Shown one piece after another: positions 4,736-12,502 of a stretch of 15,797 nt of DNA. Below the pieces are notes generated by a model. It did not search any database. It saw nothing but the letters and a program-made list of their open reading frames with translations, and had not been told where the DNA came from. Location: contig CAIVHJ010000261.1 in NCBI GenBank assembly GCA_903905665.1, positions 1 to 15,797 on the forward strand, in the 5' to 3' direction. Numbering within the stretch: position 1 is the stretch's first letter; the number at the start of each line of letters is the position of its first letter. This DNA is from an uncultured Phycisphaerales bacterium (lineage in GTDB: Bacteria > Planctomycetota > Phycisphaerae > UBA1845 > CAIVHJ01). Made by a program: the position numbers and the translations under genes.

Positions 4736-7018
4736 ATGAACCGCAGTTCGACCAATTCAATGCTCAATCGGATTGCGTTTATCGGTAACTACCTGCCGCG
4801 CCAATGCGGTATTGCCACCTTCACAACCGATTTGTGTGAGGCCGTCGCCGCCCAATATAGTCAAACAACCTGTATTGCCCTGCCGGTCAATGATATCGAG
4901 ACGGGTTACGACTATCCGGCCCGCGTTCGATTTGAACTCCCAGAGAAAGATATTGACTCTTATCGCCGCGCCGCCGACTTCCTGAATATCAACAACGTGG
5001 ACCTCGTATCCCTGCAACATGAGTATGGCATTTTTGGCGGACGCGCGGGCAGCCATATCCTGGTGCTCTTGCGCGAATTGCGAATGCCCATCGTCACAAC
5101 CTTGCACACCATTCTGCGCGACCCCGACCCTGATCAGCGGCGGGTGTTGGAAGAAATCGCAGCCTTGTCCGCCCGGTTGGTCGTTATCAGTGAGCGCGGT
5201 GCGAAATTTTTGCGCGAAGTCTATGGGGTGCCCACGGAGAAGATTGATCATATCCCCCACGGCATCCCGGATGTGCCCTTTGAAGACCCGAGTTTTCACA
5301 AAGACCTGTTTGGAGTCGAAGGCAAAATCGTCTTACTGAGTTTCGGCTTGCTCTCGGCGAACAAAGGGATTGAAAATGTCATCTCCGCTCTGCCCGCCAT
5401 TTTAGCCCGATACCCCAACGTGGTGTACATGATCCTCGGTGCGACCCACCCCCAGGTCGTGCGACATGAAGGCGAAACATACCGGCTTTCCCTGCAATGG
5501 CTGGCTCAGGAAAAAGGCGTAGAAGGTCAGGTGATTTTCTATAACCGGTTCGTGAGTTTGGAAGAGCTCGTTCAGTTCATCAGTGCCGCGGACATTTACA
5601 TCACACCCTATCTCGACGTAGCCCAAATCAGTTCCGGCACGCTCGCCTACACCCTGGGGGCGGGCAAGGCGGTCATTTCCACACCGTATTGGTATGCAGA
5701 AGAAATGCTGGCCGATGAACGGGGAGTACTGGTGCCATTCCGTGATCCGGCGGCACTGGCCGAGCAGGTGATTGACCTGTTGGATAATGAGGCGAAACGT
5801 CACGCCATGCGTAAGCGGGCCTATCTGTTTGGACGGGAGATGATCTGGCCGCAGGTCGCGCGCCGCTATATGGAAAGTTTCGCACTCGCTCAGGCGGAAC
5901 GTCGGCATTTCACCCCGCCGGGCTTCGCAGTCAAACCGCTCGACAAGCGCCCCGGTGAACTGCCGCCTCTCAAACTCGATCACTTGCGCCACATGACGGA
6001 CGAGACCGGCATGTTGCAACACGCCATTTTCACGGTGCCCAAATACAGCGAGGGCTACACCACCGACGATAACGCCCGCGCCCTGATGGTGAGCGCGCTT
6101 TTGGAAGCCCTGGGCAACGAAGAATCTTTAGAACTGGCCACCCGTTATCTCGCCTTTATATGGTATGCCTTCAATACGGAAACAGGACGCTTCCGTAACA
6201 CGATGGATTATCAGCGCCGCTGGCTGGAAACGGGCGGTTCCGACGACAGCCACGGTCGGGCGTTGTGGGCCCTGGGCACCGTATTAGGCCGCTCGAACAC
6301 GCCGGCCCTGCAAAGTATGGCTGGCCGCGTGTTCGAACTGGCCTTGCCCGCTATTCTCAACATCACCAGCCCGCGTGCCTGGGCTTTCGCGCTGATCGGT
6401 ATTCATGAATACCAGCTCCGTTTTTCCGGTGATCGCAGGGCCAGCCAGGTCCGGGAGGAATTGTCCGGGCGGCTGCTGACGTTGTATCAAAACCACCGCT
6501 CGGATCAATGGCGCTGGTATGAAGACCGGCTGACTTATTGCAACGCCGCGCTACCCCATGCGTTGCTGATGTGCGGCCAATCGATACCGAATGCCACGAT
6601 GACCGAAGCCGGACTCGAGGCGCTTCGTTGGCTGGCCGACTTGCAGCGTTCGGGCGCCGGGCATTTTGTTCCTATCGGATCCAACGGCTTTTATCAACAA
6701 AATGGTGAGCGGGCCCGGTTCGATCAACAGCCGATAGAGGCGCAAGCGATGGTTTCTGCCTGTCTCGAAGCCTACCGGATCACGAACGATAAGCGCTGGC
6801 GCAAGGAAGCTCGCCGCGCCTTCGAGTGGTTCCTCGGGCGCAACGACCTGAATCTACCCATCTACGATCCGACGACGGGGGGTTGCCGGGACGGTTTGCA
6901 TCCTGATCGCCCAAACGAGAATCAGGGTGCGGAGTCAACGCTGGCCTTTCTCCAATCCTTGCTGGAACTGCGGCTGGCTGAGAATGTACTTATATCACTG
7001 GAAGGCCAAACCAAATGA
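4736..7018 (+). CDS. GT4 glycosyltransferase fused to a helical C-terminal domain
   Basis: The protein has 760 residues from ATG 4736 (AAAGAG nine bases upstream); an in-frame ATG at 4727 would add MFV but sits too close to that site. Residues about 10-385 are a GT-B, GT4-type glycosyltransferase: RIAFIGNYLPRQCGIATFTTD, QHEYGIFGG, PHGIPDVPF, the donor-domain GLLSANKGIENVI, and SSGTLAYTLGAGKAVISTPYW. Residues about 410-750 are all-helical, with TTDDNARALM, SHGRALWALG, QQPIEAQAMV and NENQGAESTLAF, resembling an (alpha/alpha)6 six-hairpin fold. Such fusions next to GH130 genes occur in several phyla. The sugar donor and the role of the helical half are unknown. The TGA overlaps the ATG of the GH130 gene, so the two are coupled. 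A cytosolic location is expected, since there is no signal peptide. Confidence 0.88.
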   Translation: MNRSSTNSMLNRIAFIGNYLPRQCGIATFTTDLCEAVAAQYSQTTCIALPVNDIETGYDYPARVRFELPEKDIDSYRRAADFLNINNVDLVSLQHEYGIFGGRAGSHILVLLRELRMPIVTTLHTILRDPDPDQRRVLEEIAALSARLVVISERGAKFLREVYGVPTEKIDHIPHGIPDVPFEDPSFHKDLFGVEGKIVLLSFGLLSANKGIENVISALPAILARYPNVVYMILGATHPQVVRHEGETYRLSLQWLAQEKGVEGQVIFYNRFVSLEELVQFISAADIYITPYLDVAQISSGTLAYTLGAGKAVISTPYWYAEEMLADERGVLVPFRDPAALAEQVIDLLDNEAKRHAMRKRAYLFGREMIWPQVARRYMESFALAQAERRHFTPPGFAVKPLDKRPGELPPLKLDHLRHMTDETGMLQHAIFTVPKYSEGYTTDDNARALMVSALLEALGNEESLELATRYLAFIWYAFNTETGRFRNTMDYQRRWLETGGSDDSHGRALWALGTVLGRSNTPALQSMAGRVFELALPAILNITSPRAWAFALIGIHEYQLRFSGDRRASQVREELSGRLLTLYQNHRSDQWRWYEDRLTYCNAALPHALLMCGQSIPNATMTEAGLEALRWLADLQRSGAGHFVPIGSNGFYQQNGERARFDQQPIEAQAMVSACLEAYRITNDKRWRKEARRAFEWFLGRNDLNLPIYDPTTGGCRDGLHPDRPNENQGAESTLAFLQSLLELRLAENVLISLEGQTK

Positions 7019-7956
7019 GCAGGAAACACCCTGAGCTTTTTCACCGTCATAAACTCAACCCTATTCTGACCGGCGCGGATTGGCCTTATCCGGCGCATAG
7101 TGTGTTCAATCCCGGCGCGACATTGCTGGCCGATGGAACCACACTGCTTTTGTGTCGTGTGGAAGACCGGCGAGGACATTCCCACTTGAGTGCGGCTCGC
7201 TCAGTCAATGGCATAGACGACTGGAAAATTGATTCCCAGCCCACTCTCCTGCCCGATCCGGAACACTACCCCGAAGAGCTGTGGGGCATCGAAGATCCAC
7301 GCATTACCTACGTACCCGAACTAAAAAAATATGCCGTCGTCTATACAGCTTTCACCAGCGGCGGTCCGGGTGTGGCCCTGGCGCTCACGGAGGATTTCTC
7401 CCATTTTGAGCGATTTGGCATGATCATGCCGCCGGAAGACAAGGATGCCGCCCTGTTTCCGCATCGGATCGGCGGTTATTGGGCGATGATTCATCGCCCG
7501 GTTAGTGCTCCCGGATCGCACATGTGGACGTCTTACTCTCCCGACCTGCGGCACTGGGGCAGCCACAAGGTAATGCTGGAAGCCCGACTGGGTGGGTGGT
7601 GGGACGCGAACAAGATTGGTCTCTCGTGTCCGCCCATCGAAACGGAGCAAGGTTGGCTCGTGATCTACCACGGGGTGCGACATCACGCCTCCGGCTCCAT
7701 TTACCGACTTGGCCTGGCATTGTTTGATTTGCAGATACCCGAGCATTGCCTCAAACGTAGCGATCAGTGGATTTTTGGCCCACAGGAACCCTACGAGCAG
7801 CGCGGGGATGTGGACAACGTGGTCTTTCCTTGCGGCTACACCATTGCTCCTGACGGCGACACGATCCGCCTGTATTATGGCGCAGCCGATACGTGCATCG
7901 CCATGGCCAGCGGCAGTCTTCGTACCATTCTGGATTGGCTTGAACAGCACAAATAA
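7015..7956 (+). CDS. GH130 family beta-mannoside phosphorylase-like enzyme
   Basis: The protein has 313 residues and starts in an ATGA overlap with the glycosyltransferase gene. A five-bladed propeller rhythm runs throughout. GIEDPR (residues 91-96) carries the family's catalytic acid, Asp94. MIHRP (Arg161), DANKIG (Lys200) and IYHGV (His219) correspond to the phosphate-contacting residues that, as I recall, separate GH130 phosphorylases from GH130 hydrolases, so phosphorolysis or the reverse synthesis of a beta-mannosidic bond is the better guess. Substrate linkage (beta-1,2 or beta-1,4; mannose or glucose acceptor) cannot be read from the sequence. Coupling to a glycosyltransferase suggests turnover of the same intracellular glycan. 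A CTCGCGC repeat starts on the base after the TAA. Confidence 0.88.
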   Translation: MSRKHPELFHRHKLNPILTGADWPYPAHSVFNPGATLLADGTTLLLCRVEDRRGHSHLSAARSVNGIDDWKIDSQPTLLPDPEHYPEELWGIEDPRITYVPELKKYAVVYTAFTSGGPGVALALTEDFSHFERFGMIMPPEDKDAALFPHRIGGYWAMIHRPVSAPGSHMWTSYSPDLRHWGSHKVMLEARLGGWWDANKIGLSCPPIETEQGWLVIYHGVRHHASGSIYRLGLALFDLQIPEHCLKRSDQWIFGPQEPYEQRGDVDNVVFPCGYTIAPDGDTIRLYYGAADTCIAMASGSLRTILDWLEQHK

Positions 7957-7985
7957 CTCGCGCAGAGACGCAGAGGACACAGGGG
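7957..7985 (+). repeat. left CTCGCGC-type boundary repeat of the GxxExxY unit
   Basis: CTCGCGCAGAGACGCAGAGG followed by ACACAGGGG begins directly after the GH130 stop codon. A similar sequence begins directly after the GxxExxY stop codon at 8425, and an inverted relative ends at 8515. CGCAGAGACGCAGAG-type repeats beside GxxExxY genes are familiar to me from other genomes. Confidence 0.7.
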
Positions 7986-8031
7986 AAGAAAAAGAACTTC
8001 TCCGCACGATATCTTACGGAGAAAGGTGTCC

Positions 8032-8424
8032 ATGACTGAGAATGAGATCGGTACGATTTGTATTGAAACGGCTATCGCCTTACACCGCGAGTTGGGGCCT
8101 GGACTTCTGGAATCCGTCTATGAAATTGTAATGGTCCATGAACTCGGACAACGGGGCTTGCCGGCCGAGCGACAGATTCCCATCTCCATTTCGTACAAAG
8201 GAATCGTATTTGAGGAAGCGTTTCGCGCCGATCTGCTGGTTAGCGGCAAAGTCATTATTGAACTGAAATCGGTGGAGCAAATCAGTAAGGCACACCGGAA
8301 ACAGATTCAGACCTATTTGCGGCTTACAGGCCTGAAACTCGGATACCTTTTCAACTTCGGGGAAGCCCTGATGAAGAATGGCATCGTCAGGGCAGTCAAT
8401 GGTCTTGAGGAACAAGCAAGATAG
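8032..8424 (+). CDS. GxxExxY protein, PD-(D/E)XK nuclease-like fold
   Basis: The protein has 130 residues from ATG 8032, with GGAGAAAGG just upstream (8018-8026). It carries the name-giving motif GLLESVY (Gly24, Glu27, Tyr30) after AIALHRELGPG, the usual N-terminal helix of the family (TIGR04256/PF13366). The nuclease-like core is RADLLV (Asp67), IIELKS (Glu77, Lys79) and KQIQTYL (Gln91, Gln93, Tyr95), followed by GYLFNFG and NGIVRAVN. Full family length, no truncation. The biochemical function is not established; the fold suggests DNA cleavage or processing. It is flanked by CTCGCGC repeats and has no functional tie to the neighbouring sugar genes, so it looks like an inserted unit. Confidence 0.9.
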   Translation: MTENEIGTICIETAIALHRELGPGLLESVYEIVMVHELGQRGLPAERQIPISISYKGIVFEEAFRADLLVSGKVIIELKSVEQISKAHRKQIQTYLRLTGLKLGYLFNFGEALMKNGIVRAVNGLEEQAR

Positions 8425-8515
8425 CTCGCGCAGCGGCGCAGAGACGCAGGGGGCGAGACTCGGACAAACACTGACGGCGCTATTTCCTCTCAGCGACTCT
8501 GCGGCTCAGCGCGAG
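8425..8515 (+). repeat. right boundary: imperfect 30-bp inverted repeat, CTCGCGC...GCGCGAG
   Basis: Starting on the base after the GxxExxY stop, 8425-8454 can pair with 8486-8515 with about 22 of 30 positions matching, including seven terminal bases and CGCAGAG in the middle. The left arm is also a direct repeat of 7957-7985. It may end the unit and also act as a transcription terminator. Confidence 0.7.
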
Positions 8516-8539
8516 AAGGAATGGTGAAAGCAGCAGTGA

Positions 8540-8668
8540 GCAAGAACAGGAGCCAGACAAATTCATAGACATGAGCAAATAGACACTCTGCGGCTATATC
8601 TGATCAATCCTTCAAATCCGCTGGTCACCATCACGAGAGTCAAGGAGAGTCGCTGGAACCGTTATCGC
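8540..8668 (+). other. in-frame conserved N-terminal extension of the radical SAM gene
   Basis: Reading the radical SAM frame upstream of GTG 8669 gives an open stretch back to 8540 whose last part encodes LRLYLINPSNPLVTI and KESRWNRYRVWKPL, the usual first strand and loop of the B12-binding Rossmann domain in this family. There is no ATG, GTG or TTG in frame here. AGGAG (8548-8552) lies eight bases before an in-frame ATT at 8561; an ATG at 8571 is in the wrong frame and meets a TAG after three codons. The gene therefore uses a rare start (ATT 8561 or CTG 8588) or carries a small indel. Confidence 0.7.
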
Positions 8669-9964
8669 GTGTGGAAGCCGCTCAGCCTGATGGTTCTTGC
8701 GGGTCTGACACCGCCGGAATGGGACATTACGATCGTGGACGAGAACCTCGGCGTGCCGGACTATCAGGCCATGCCTCGGCCGGACCTGGTCGGCATTACC
8801 GCTTTCACTTCGCAGGCCAACCGCGCCTATGAAGTAGCCGCTCACTTCCGGAATCTGGGCGTGCCCGTCGTCATGGGCGGCATCCATGCCACCATGTGCC
8901 TCGATGAAGTCATGGAGCGTGTGGACTCGGTCGTGACCGGGGAAGCCGAGGGCATCTGGCCGCAGGTCCTTAAGGACGCCCGGCACGGCTGCCTGAAGCG
9001 CCGTTATGACGGAGGACTCGCCGAGATGAACGATGTTCCCTTCGCCCGTCATGATTTACTGCCCGCCGGATACGCCTTTGCCGCCATTCAGACCACACGC
9101 GGCTGTCCATTGAACTGCAGCTTTTGCAGTGTGACGGCGTTCAACGGGGCCCAATATCGTCAGCGACCCATTGCTGATGTGGTGCGGGAATTGCAGTCGA
9201 TTCGTGAAAAACGCATTCTGGTCGTGGACGACAACCTCATCGGCACAAGCCCGGAACACATCGCCCGCGCCAAGAACCTGTTCCGCGCTATGGTCCAGGC
9301 CAAGCTGCGCAAGGAATGGATTGCCCAAGCCACCATCAACTTCGCCGATGACGAAGAACTCCTGACCTTGGCTGCGCAGGCCGGCTGTATCGGCGTCTTC
9401 ATCGGCTTTGAATCCCCCTCGCCGGAGGGGCTTCAGGAGCTCGGCAAAAAGTTCAATCTTCTGAAAGGTCGGAACTTCCACGCTTCCGTACGGCGCATCC
9501 AACGGCACAATATTTTAGTTGCGGGTTCCTTCATCATCGGTTTGGACGTGGATGAACCGGGCATCGGTAAACGGATCGCCAAGGCGGCCAGCCGGTATGG
9601 CGTGGATAATCTCAACACGCTGTTTCTGACCCCTTTGCCCGGCACTCGCCTGTGGGATCAGATGAAATCGGAGGGACGCATCGCCCTCAATACCTACCCG
9701 CAAGATTGGAAATACTATACGTTAACTTTTCCGGTGGCTCGGTATAAACATTTATCTCTGGACGGCATCATCGAAGAGATGATCTCCTGCGACCGGGAGT
9801 TTTATTCCCTGTCGCGTATTCTGAGCAGGGCCTGCAACAGCTTGTGGCGATACCGCAAGTTGTTGATCTCCTTGGTGAGCAATCTTTCATACCGGAGCAA
9901 CCTTCATCTAAGCGCGAGGGCCTATGCGGACTTCAAGCGTTCGCGGGGCGATGGTCACGTTTGA
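8669..9964 (+). CDS. B12-binding-type radical SAM protein (5' end extends upstream)
   Basis: From GTG 8669, the first standard start codon, the protein is 431 residues, but homology-like sequence runs to at least 8588 (see the adjoining entry); 467 residues if ATT 8561 is used. The N-terminal part is a cobalamin-binding-like Rossmann domain (WDITIVDENLG, DLVGITAFTSQANRAYEVA, VVMGGIHATM) without the classical DxHxxG histidine motif. The radical SAM core has CPLNCSFC (Cys146, Cys150, Cys153; CxxxCxxC) for the 4Fe-4S cluster, then VVDDNLIG, GCIGVFIGFES and GSFIIGLDVDEPG. The C-terminus (LFLTPLPGTRLWDQM, then a basic helical tail) resembles uncharacterised family members. Reaction and substrate are unknown. 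It converges on murA. Confidence 0.85.
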   Translation: MWKPLSLMVLAGLTPPEWDITIVDENLGVPDYQAMPRPDLVGITAFTSQANRAYEVAAHFRNLGVPVVMGGIHATMCLDEVMERVDSVVTGEAEGIWPQVLKDARHGCLKRRYDGGLAEMNDVPFARHDLLPAGYAFAAIQTTRGCPLNCSFCSVTAFNGAQYRQRPIADVVRELQSIREKRILVVDDNLIGTSPEHIARAKNLFRAMVQAKLRKEWIAQATINFADDEELLTLAAQAGCIGVFIGFESPSPEGLQELGKKFNLLKGRNFHASVRRIQRHNILVAGSFIIGLDVDEPGIGKRIAKAASRYGVDNLNTLFLTPLPGTRLWDQMKSEGRIALNTYPQDWKYYTLTFPVARYKHLSLDGIIEEMISCDREFYSLSRILSRACNSLWRYRKLLISLVSNLSYRSNLHLSARAYADFKRSRGDGHV

Positions 9965-10096
9965 GCAAACGATATTCCTATAACGCCATCCGCTCGCCAA
10001 CATCTCGCGGTGCTCAGCAATGCGACTGCCCCACTTATTCGCAAATCAGACTCATTTGTCACCAGATCGCTGTCACGCTTTCGGCCTCACTGAAAC

Positions 10097-11383
10097 TCAT
10101 GACGGTGACGAACCGGGCGGTTCCGCGATCCGCTGGATATCAGCGCCAAGGGATTTGAGTTTTTCCTCGATCCGTTCGTAACCGCGGTCGATGTGATAGA
10201 CTCGGCTGACGCGGGTTTGACCTTTGGCGACCAGCCCTGCCAACACCAGCGCCGCTGAGGCCCGCAAATCCGAAGCCATCACCGGCGCGCCGATCAACCG
10301 CTTGACTCCGTGCACGATGACCGTGGAACCCTCTTTGCGCATCTGAGCTCCCATTCGACTGAGTTCCGCGACGTGCATGAACCGATCAGGAAAAATCTTT
10401 TCGGTAATCACGCTGTTGCCGTCGGCGAGGCACAGCAGCGTCATGATCTGCGCCTGCAAATCGGTCGGAAATCCCGGAAATGGCTGCGTCGTGACCTCGA
10501 CGGGTTCGAGTCGCCGCGCCGAAGAAACCGTCAAATGGTTCCCTTCGCGTTCGATGATCACTCCGACGCAACGCAAACGATCAATCACCGCCAGCAAATG
10601 TTCGGGCCGACAGTTCTGGATGGTCAGTTCTCCGTTGGTCAGCGCGGCGGCAATCATGAACGTTCCGGTCTCGATGCGATCCGGGATGACCACATGCTCG
10701 GATCCGTGAAGCGTCTTCACCCCGTCGATTGTGATTCGTGGAGTTCCGTGACCCGATATGTGGGCGCCGCAGGCGTTGAGAAAATTTCCCAAATCGGCGA
10801 CTTCGGGTTCGCAGGCAGCAGCTTCAATAACGGTTCGACCCTCGGCCAGCACCGCCGCCATCATCACATTAGTCGTTCCCGTCACGGTTGAACCAAAAGC
10901 CCCGCCCAGAAAAATTTCGCACCCGGTAAGTTTTTTGGCTTTGAGGAAAATATCACCACTGGTGAGTTCGCTTTCGGCGCCCAGTGCTTCCATGCCCAGA
11001 ATATGCAAATTGATCGGACGATCACCGATCGCACACCCGCCCGGCATACTGACCTGGGCTTTCTTTCGCTTGCCCAAAAGCGGACCCATCAGACATACGC
11101 TGGCGCGCATCTGCCGCACGAGATCGTACTCGGCGTGGCAATTCATTTCGTCCACGACTACGATTCGCAAATCCCCATTGGCTTCACGTTTCGTCTCAAC
11201 GCCCAGCCGGTTGAGCATCAAACACATGTGACGAACATCGGCCAGATCAGGCACACCCTTCAACACGGTCTCGCCTTCGACCATGATCGTCGCCGCCAAA
11301 ATCGGCAACGCCGCATTCTTTGACCCGCTGACCGTCACCGTTCCTTTCAACCGACTTCCACCATTAATCACAAAACAATCCAC
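10097..11383 (-). CDS. murA: UDP-N-acetylglucosamine 1-carboxyvinyltransferase
   Basis: The protein has 428 residues on the minus strand from a GTG at 11383, with a purine-rich AAGGAAGGAAAG just upstream. It transfers enolpyruvate from PEP to UDP-GlcNAc, the first committed step of peptidoglycan synthesis, in the cytosol. Visible landmarks are the N-terminal SKNAALP (Lys22, Asn23), the catalytic loop MPGGCAIGDRPINLH with Cys117 (the fosfomycin-reactive residue in the E. coli enzyme is Cys115), PGFPTDLQAQ around the catalytic Asp, and DLRASAALVLAGL near the end. Length is typical and all key residues are present. It lies 127 bases downstream of prmC on the same strand, with a GC hairpin between them. 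Cotranscription with prmC is a common bacterial arrangement. Confidence 0.97.
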   Translation of the reverse strand: MDCFVINGGSRLKGTVTVSGSKNAALPILAATIMVEGETVLKGVPDLADVRHMCLMLNRLGVETKREANGDLRIVVVDEMNCHAEYDLVRQMRASVCLMGPLLGKRKKAQVSMPGGCAIGDRPINLHILGMEALGAESELTSGDIFLKAKKLTGCEIFLGGAFGSTVTGTTNVMMAAVLAEGRTVIEAAACEPEVADLGNFLNACGAHISGHGTPRITIDGVKTLHGSEHVVIPDRIETGTFMIAAALTNGELTIQNCRPEHLLAVIDRLRCVGVIIEREGNHLTVSSARRLEPVEVTTQPFPGFPTDLQAQIMTLLCLADGNSVITEKIFPDRFMHVAELSRMGAQMRKEGSTVIVHGVKRLIGAPVMASDLRASAALVLAGLVAKGQTRVSRVYHIDRGYERIEEKLKSLGADIQRIAEPPGSSPS

Positions 11384-11419
11384 GATACTTTCCTTCCTTG
11401 TTGAACGTTCCCATCAGAG

Positions 11420-11439
11420 CCCCCCGCGTCAGCGGGGGG
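11420..11439. repeat. perfect 8-bp GC hairpin between prmC and murA
   Basis: CCCCCCGC (11420-11427) and GCGGGGGG (11432-11439) flank a GTCA loop. On the plus strand TTATTTCTATTT follows, as in a terminator, yet no plus-strand gene ends here. On the minus strand, the direction of prmC and murA, no T-run follows. It resembles REP-like C/G hairpins and may weaken read-through from prmC into murA. Confidence 0.6.
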
Positions 11440-11510
11440 TTATTTCTATTTCCCAGACCCTGTGTGCCGCTGCTCTTGATCAATGGTTTTCCTTCCCCGT
11501 CCTCACGTCT

Positions 11511-12431
11511 CTATCGTTCGATTCGATCGAATCGGACTACGCGGGAATGTCCCTCGTTGAGGTCTTTGAACGTCTCGACATGCTTGTATCGACCGCTTTC
11601 GGTCATCAACTTCACCACGGATTCGTGTTGACCGGCTCCGATTTCAACCCACACCGATGCCCGTGGTTTCAAAACCGTCTCGGCTCGATCCGCCATTAAA
11701 CGATAAAATTTCAATCCGTCCATTCCGCCGAACAGCGCCGCCGACGGTTCATACCTCCGAACGTTTTCATCCAATCCACTCGTTTCGTTCTCAGCCACAT
11801 ACGGCGGATTGCTCACCAGCATGTCCCACCCACCGGTCGGAATCGACTCCGGCGGGAAATCAAATCCATCGACCCCAACGGCGACAAACCGCTCGTTTAA
11901 TCCCAAACGCTCGGCGTTACTCCTCGCGACCGCTAGCGCCTCCTCCGACACATCGGTGCCCGTCACACGAACCTGTGGAAGATGGCGACACAGCGCCAAT
12001 CCGACGCATCCGCTGCCGGTCCCCAAATCCAGAACCGCTACATGAAGTTGCGGCAACGCGCGAACGTGCTGAATCACTTTTTCCACCAAAAGTTCCGTCT
12101 CGGGCCGGGGAATGAGCACCGCCGGACTCACCTCGAATTCGATCGAATAAAATTCCTTCTTCCCGATTAGATGCGCGATCGGAGCATGTTCGGCAGCCCG
12201 GAGGAGCAATTCCCGAAACTCGCCTCGTTCCTCCTCTGTCGGTACCCGTTCGATGCGAAGGTAAAGATCGATCTTCTTGCAGTGCAACGCATGCGCCAGT
12301 AGCAGTTCCACCGACAACCGCGGCGATTCCACTCTCTTGGACTGCAAATACTCCTTGCTCCATTGCAATAGCCGACCAATCGTCCATTGCTGGGTGACCG
12401 GCACGGCAAGTTCTTCACGCGGAGTATCCAT
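11511..12431 (-). CDS. prmC: peptide chain release factor N5-glutamine methyltransferase
   Basis: The protein has 306 residues from the minus-strand ATG at 12431; the frame is open to 12485, but the first 18 codons would overlap the divergent gene's promoter, and AGGA lies nine bases before this ATG. PrmC methylates the Gln of the GGQ motif in release factors RF1/RF2 with S-adenosylmethionine. The N-terminal helical domain is followed by the family linker LIPRPETELLVE (residues about 106-117), the SAM-binding loop DLGTGSG (135-141) and the catalytic NPPY (208-211). Length and order are normal. prfA, its usual neighbour, is not upstream; instead a lipoprotein gene diverges 71 bases away. murA follows in the same direction. 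Confidence 0.95.
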   Translation of the reverse strand: MDTPREELAVPVTQQWTIGRLLQWSKEYLQSKRVESPRLSVELLLAHALHCKKIDLYLRIERVPTEEERGEFRELLLRAAEHAPIAHLIGKKEFYSIEFEVSPAVLIPRPETELLVEKVIQHVRALPQLHVAVLDLGTGSGCVGLALCRHLPQVRVTGTDVSEEALAVARSNAERLGLNERFVAVGVDGFDFPPESIPTGGWDMLVSNPPYVAENETSGLDENVRRYEPSAALFGGMDGLKFYRLMADRAETVLKPRASVWVEIGAGQHESVVKLMTESGRYKHVETFKDLNEGHSRVVRFDRIER

Positions 12432-12451
12432 CCCACGAATCCTGCATACGT

Positions 12452-12480
12452 TTGGTGACACTATTCCCAGAATGTATAAT
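12452..12480 (+). promoter_or_regulatory. sigma-70-type promoter of the MORN-like lipoprotein gene
   Basis: A perfect TATAAT at 12475-12480 has TTGGTG (12452-12457) 17 bases upstream as a partial -35. Initiation near 12487 would leave a leader of about 16 bases before ATG 12503. The -35 lies about 20 bases from the divergent prmC start, so the two genes share a control region. Confidence 0.65.
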
Positions 12481-12502
12481 ACCACGATCTGGGGTATCTC
12501 GC

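Larger units (their letters stand above)
7957..8515 (+). mobile_element. putative 559-bp GxxExxY unit with inverted ends
   Basis: The stretch begins CTCGCGC and ends GCGCGAG, with related CGCAGAG sequence inside each end, and contains only the GxxExxY gene. It sits exactly between the GH130 stop codon and the radical SAM region. No target-site duplication or transposase is visible, so mobility is inferred from the repeats and from the singleton, scattered habit of this family. Confidence 0.4.

Noticed and set aside
8521..8568. 15-codon frame between the repeat unit and the radical SAM gene
   Set aside because: No spacing to a ribosome site and no recognisable leader-peptide pattern; likely chance.
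9965..10096. Bidirectional terminator between radical SAM and murA
   Set aside because: I could not find a convincing stem with a T-run in this 132-base convergent gap.
10310..10891. 193-codon plus-strand frame inside murA
   Set aside because: Shadow of murA; murA has all catalytic motifs and the opposite frame shows none.
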